Source of the DNA: an uncultured Phocaeicola sp.
GTDB lineage: Bacteria > Bacteroidota > Bacteroidia > Bacteroidales > Bacteroidaceae
Direction of reading: 5' to 3'
NCBI GenBank assembly: GCA_944320855.1
Contig: CALUJF010000028.1
Coordinates: forward strand, 1-35,913
Length of the DNA: 35,913 nt
A model generated the notes under the pieces. That model ran no database searches. It was not told where the DNA came from and saw only the letters and a list, made by a program, of their open reading frames with translations. Made by a program: the position numbers and the translations under genes. This document shows, one piece after another, positions 32,911 to 35,913 of this stretch. Position 1 is the first letter of the stretch. Each line of letters begins with the position of its first letter.

Positions 32911-34222
32911 AATGTTTTATGAGTACCTCCTCAGATAATTGTATTTTTGTAATAAAATCTTTATAATCGTTTGCGTCTTGTGGAATCTTAAATAGATATG
33001 TGTGCAATTCTGCATCATTTTTTTCTCCATATCCTAGTAGAGGATATCTTTTTATTGTATGTTCCTGACATGTTGGGTGAATAAGGATACCATATTTACC
33101 TTTCAGACGGTACATATAAGTTATTATCTGATGAATATCGTCTCTCTTTTCAGTTTCCGGTTTATATTTTGCATCGATTATAATACTGTCATGTTCTCTA
33201 TAAAAATCAAGATAACGTGGGAATTTGTTGGTGTTAGTCAGATGTATTCTTCCTATACCTTTTCTGTTATCGGGGTGTTTGAAACCTTGTCTTGTAAGGA
33301 TGGTTGCAAGGTATTCTTCCCATAAATAGGAGACATCAAACAAAATACCATGTATTTTATTTTCGTTCTGACCGTATTTTATCTTTTCATGTCTCAATAT
33401 ACGCAAACAAAGTTTCTGAAGCGGAGCATATCGGGTATAAAAAGGATGGTTCGCTATTTTCTGATTATTTTTTATTACCTTCTCCCTGTCTTGACGATTA
33501 TAGCGAGTTGTGGCAGCCAAGATTTGTGCAACATTGGAACGTGTCTCGGCATTGATTTCCATTAATTCCCTTCCAAGTTTCGTTGTACAGATATACTCAA
33601 TTGTATGACGTATCAGCTCGGTCACATTATTGTCATGGCTGAATTCTCGTGTACGATATGCTATACGACCATTAAATGGCATATTCTTTTTTATATGCCT
33701 GTTAATGTCTATTACACCCCTGACATTTGCATCATTATATTCATTTCGTTGGTATTCTTTATATATCCCTTGTGTTAACGCATCGTTAAGTAACTTAGGA
33801 AACAAATAAAGTAGAAAATCAAAGACTTGCTCATCTTTTATCCCATGTTGAAGACTGACCACATTTATGTTCAGTACCTTTTGTAGCATATAATGTAGAA
33901 AAAAGTCTTCATCCGTATTTCTTGAAAAACGTGAATGTATGGAAACAGACAATCCGTTTATTCCAATAAAACCAACTACATTACCGGTTTCAAGATTAAC
34001 CTTTGTACATTTATTCCCGTTCCACGTAGCTTGTAATAATATAAGTTGTTGTTTTCCTAATCTATCTTCACATTCTTTGAAAGAATACGGATAAATGAGT
34101 ATACTGTTGTCATATTCATCTGCCAATTCCGAAATGTTACGGTTTGCAATATTCTGTAACAACAGAACATCATTAAGATTATCTGTTGTTACAGAATATT
34201 TCGAGTTATCCTTCAGTATCAT
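32903..34222 (-). CDS. mcrC: McrC, nuclease subunit of a McrBC-type restriction system
   Basis: McrC binds the McrB ATPase and cuts DNA that is modified (usually methylated) on translocation. The 439-residue length suits the family. The C-terminal nuclease site is D339 in RYLDFYRE and D350, K352 in IIIDAKYK; the N-terminal part (about 1-150) is the McrB-binding domain. It overlaps mcrB by 17 bases, and the downstream nuclease-like gene by eight, so all three are likely co-translated. The modified base recognised cannot be deduced, because this McrB has no separate reader domain. Confidence 0.87.
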   Translation of the reverse strand: MILKDNSKYSVTTDNLNDVLLLQNIANRNISELADEYDNSILIYPYSFKECEDRLGKQQLILLQATWNGNKCTKVNLETGNVVGFIGINGLSVSIHSRFSRNTDEDFFLHYMLQKVLNINVVSLQHGIKDEQVFDFLLYLFPKLLNDALTQGIYKEYQRNEYNDANVRGVIDINRHIKKNMPFNGRIAYRTREFSHDNNVTELIRHTIEYICTTKLGRELMEINAETRSNVAQILAATTRYNRQDREKVIKNNQKIANHPFYTRYAPLQKLCLRILRHEKIKYGQNENKIHGILFDVSYLWEEYLATILTRQGFKHPDNRKGIGRIHLTNTNKFPRYLDFYREHDSIIIDAKYKPETEKRDDIHQIITYMYRLKGKYGILIHPTCQEHTIKRYPLLGYGEKNDAELHTYLFKIPQDANDYKDFITKIQLSEEVLIKHYE

Positions 34223-35621
34223 AGATATCTTGATTAAAATAAACCCGTTCCAGCATCTTCAAGTTTTCCATTGCATTAATCGTTCCTCTCAGATATTCAA
34301 ATAGTACTCCTTTCAGATGATTGTTCCATAAACTTTCGTAAACCTCTTGCTTGTTTGTATGTTCTTTATTCAAATAAAGTGACAGCTTACTGAAATAAGA
34401 ACCACCGATATGGTATGCAGCACTTAATCCTTCTATTCCTGTATTGTTATCTTCATCCCATATAGCCGCATTAAGGCGTTTCATAATGCTGATTATTTCA
34501 TCTTTCATGTCTGACAGCTTTTCATCATCAAGCATTCCAGTATTTTCATTTGCTTTTATTTCTATCCAGGCAAAACGGCGGCGCATTGCAAAGTCCATAC
34601 TTTCCACACTGCGGTCAATGTCATTCATAGTTCCAATTATGTAAACATTTTTGGGAACATAAAATCCTTCGTAGAAAGGGTCTGATTCGTCTGTAATCAG
34701 ATTTTGATATTGTGTTTTCACCAGGCCTTTTTCTCCACGATAACCAGGGTCAATGCTGAAGAAAAGTTCACCGAAGATTTTGGAGATTTCGCCACGGTTT
34801 ATTTCGTCGATGATGAAGATATAAGGTTTTATTGAATTAATTTCTTCAATAATATTTATATTGTTTTCATTCGTTTGAACTATATCCTCATTAAATGAAT
34901 TTTGTTTTTCTGTTTCTACAAAGGTGATATTTTCCTTTTCTTTGTTCATGTATAGAAGCTCTTGAACGATACCTCTATAATATGTATAATTTAAAGTATG
35001 GCCTATGATTTTGAAAAAAATATCTTTAGTTTCATTGGAAATATCCAATATATTTCTATTACGAAAGTAATTAAATATTTTGTAGACAAAATTTTCATCA
35101 ATATAGTTTGAAATAAAAGTTCCACCTTTTTTATACAATATATCGTTACCGGATACTTGAACTTCCATTTGATTTCTTGGATAAACAGTATAAAGAGTTA
35201 CTGTATTATTTTGAATTCTCCTTTTTAGTTCATCATACAAAGAGTAAAATGAATTGTCCTTTGATAAAGGATAATTATCTACTTTATTAAAGCTTTTAGA
35301 AGTATCATTATCACTTTTTGCACTTTGAGGAATAGTACATGAATTTAAAATTGTTTTCTTACAAAACTCCTTAAACACCCCATCCTTCCTTTCAAAACCA
35401 ATATTCCCATCTTTGTCAGGTGGAGTAGGACGTAACCCCTCTACGAAATCCGTATAATCATAAGATGGATGAAATTGAACAAATTCGTATTCAGCTCCCA
35501 TTCTTTCTGCAATTGCTTTTGCAAGATGAGTCTTTCCTGTACCAGGTGCTCCTGTAAGTATGATATTTTTATTGGCTTCTAACAATTGTATGTATTTGTC
35601 GAACTTATCACTGTTTTCCAT
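34206..35621 (-). CDS. mcrB: McrB-type AAA+ GTPase/ATPase of a type IV restriction system
   Basis: A 471-residue protein starting almost directly with Walker A GAPGTGKT (24-31), so no N-terminal DNA-recognition (DUF3578 or EVE) domain is present. The Walker B is FIIDEINRGEISKIFGELFF, and GTMNDIDRSVESMDFAMRRRF contains the MNxxD and arginine-finger elements of McrB. A large non-conserved insert of about 150 residues (about 85-235) lies between Walker A and Walker B and might carry substrate recognition. Members of the family hydrolyse GTP or ATP. A -7 box lies 48 bases upstream. Confidence 0.88.
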   Translation of the reverse strand: MENSDKFDKYIQLLEANKNIILTGAPGTGKTHLAKAIAERMGAEYEFVQFHPSYDYTDFVEGLRPTPPDKDGNIGFERKDGVFKEFCKKTILNSCTIPQSAKSDNDTSKSFNKVDNYPLSKDNSFYSLYDELKRRIQNNTVTLYTVYPRNQMEVQVSGNDILYKKGGTFISNYIDENFVYKIFNYFRNRNILDISNETKDIFFKIIGHTLNYTYYRGIVQELLYMNKEKENITFVETEKQNSFNEDIVQTNENNINIIEEINSIKPYIFIIDEINRGEISKIFGELFFSIDPGYRGEKGLVKTQYQNLITDESDPFYEGFYVPKNVYIIGTMNDIDRSVESMDFAMRRRFAWIEIKANENTGMLDDEKLSDMKDEIISIMKRLNAAIWDEDNNTGIEGLSAAYHIGGSYFSKLSLYLNKEHTNKQEVYESLWNNHLKGVLFEYLRGTINAMENLKMLERVYFNQDIYDTEG

Positions 35622-35668
35622 ATTTGAAGTTTTTATATTATTTTATGATGTATAATTCATTAACTTGT

Positions 35669-35676
35669 CAAAGTTA
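35669..35676 (-). promoter_or_regulatory. -7 box of the McrBC operon
   Basis: TAACTTTG on the minus strand is an exact match to TAnnTTTG, 47 bases before the mcrB ATG. Confidence 0.55.
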
Positions 35677-35815
35677 TAAAAAATACTATAATCCATCATA
35701 TTATTAAAAGTGTTTAATATCGAAACTCATTTTTAAACCGGAGATTTTGCATTTAATATCTCTAATTCTCAACATATTCTTTTCTTAATATAGTGGTTAT
35801 TCCTTATCTTTTTCT

Positions 35816-35823
35816 TAATTTTG
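35816..35823 (+). promoter_or_regulatory. -7 box of the yhcH-type gene
   Basis: TAATTTTG matches TAnnTTTG, 27 bases before the ATG at 35851. The rest of 35622-35850 shows only AT-rich sequence between divergent promoters. Confidence 0.58.
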
Positions 35824-35850
35824 CATATCAGAATTTAAAACATTACGATT

Positions 35851-35913
35851 ATGATTATCGACAAACTTGAAAACATTGGAATGTATGCCTCTGTTAATCC
35901 GCTGTTTGCTCAG
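35851..35913 (+). CDS. YhcH/YjgK/YiaL family protein, N-terminal start (truncated by window)
   Basis: Only 21 residues are visible: MIIDKLENIGMYASVNPLFA. This opening is typical of the YhcH/YjgK/YiaL (DUF386) cupin-like family, which takes part in sugar acid or sialic acid handling. A promoter box precedes it, and it is divergent from the McrBC operon. The rest lies beyond the window, so the call rests on a short match. Confidence 0.55.
   Translation, partial: MIIDKLENIGMYASVNPLFAQ

Noticed and set aside
1-35913. tRNA, rRNA or insertion sequence genes
   Set aside because: No cloverleaf-like conserved blocks, rRNA segments or transposase frames were seen in any gap.

Overview
The window reads as chromosomal DNA of a gut-type Bacteroidales bacterium, most likely Bacteroides or Phocaeicola. 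The evidence is a Bacteroidetes-type omega subunit, a DUF4293 membrane protein, a serine palmitoyltransferase, a NrtR-type xylose regulator, and at least ten start-proximal copies of the Bacteroidetes -7 box TAnnTTTG. The species cannot be fixed from the sequence alone.

Layout. 1-5.4 kb: tail of a POT peptide transporter, uvrB facing left, then bamD, rpoZ, a DUF4293 protein and a protein with an ExoX-C-like motif. 5.4-8.4 kb, all leftward: a DEAD-box helicase coupled to a small HAD phosphatase, then an MBL hydrolase and a VOC protein. 8.4-12.7 kb: a thioredoxin-fold protein without its CxxC behind an unusual leader, serine palmitoyltransferase divergent from a lipid kinase, an 11-bp repeat array, and a TrmN6-like methyltransferase. 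12.8-17.7 kb: lon, tgt and an LptF/LptG permease, probably one operon. 18.1-23.3 kb: a complete xylose module (xylR, xylB, xylA, xylE). 23.6-26.9 kb: a redox cluster (fused NapH/NapG-like Fe-S membrane protein, Tat-signal aldo/keto reductase with ferredoxin tail, DUF1893). 26.9-30.9 kb: WalJ-like hydrolase, a CobB-like amidotransferase, SPFH and NfeD proteins. 30.9-35.6 kb: a leftward AT-rich accessory block with a DUF3791/DUF3990/DUF3791 toxin-antitoxin-like trio and a three-gene McrB-McrC-PD-(D/E)XK cassette. The window ends in the start of a YhcH/YjgK/YiaL gene.

The most unusual signal is non-coding. Three intergenic arrays (11769-11856, 23354-23430, 29270-29379) are each built in an exact 11-bp register, but each uses a different motif (TGTCnGACAnn; AACGnnnCGTC/GTTnnnn; TGAAC.../GTTCA...). 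Two of them sit between convergent genes and form long imperfect palindromes. No standard feature type explains a shared period with unshared sequence.

Several enzymes lack residues normally essential to their family: Tgt lacks the three zinc cysteines, the CobB-like protein has glycine where the glutaminase nucleophile is expected, the thioredoxin-like protein has no CxxC, and the Nudix box of XylR is degenerate. Family assignments come from recalled motifs; no database search was run.
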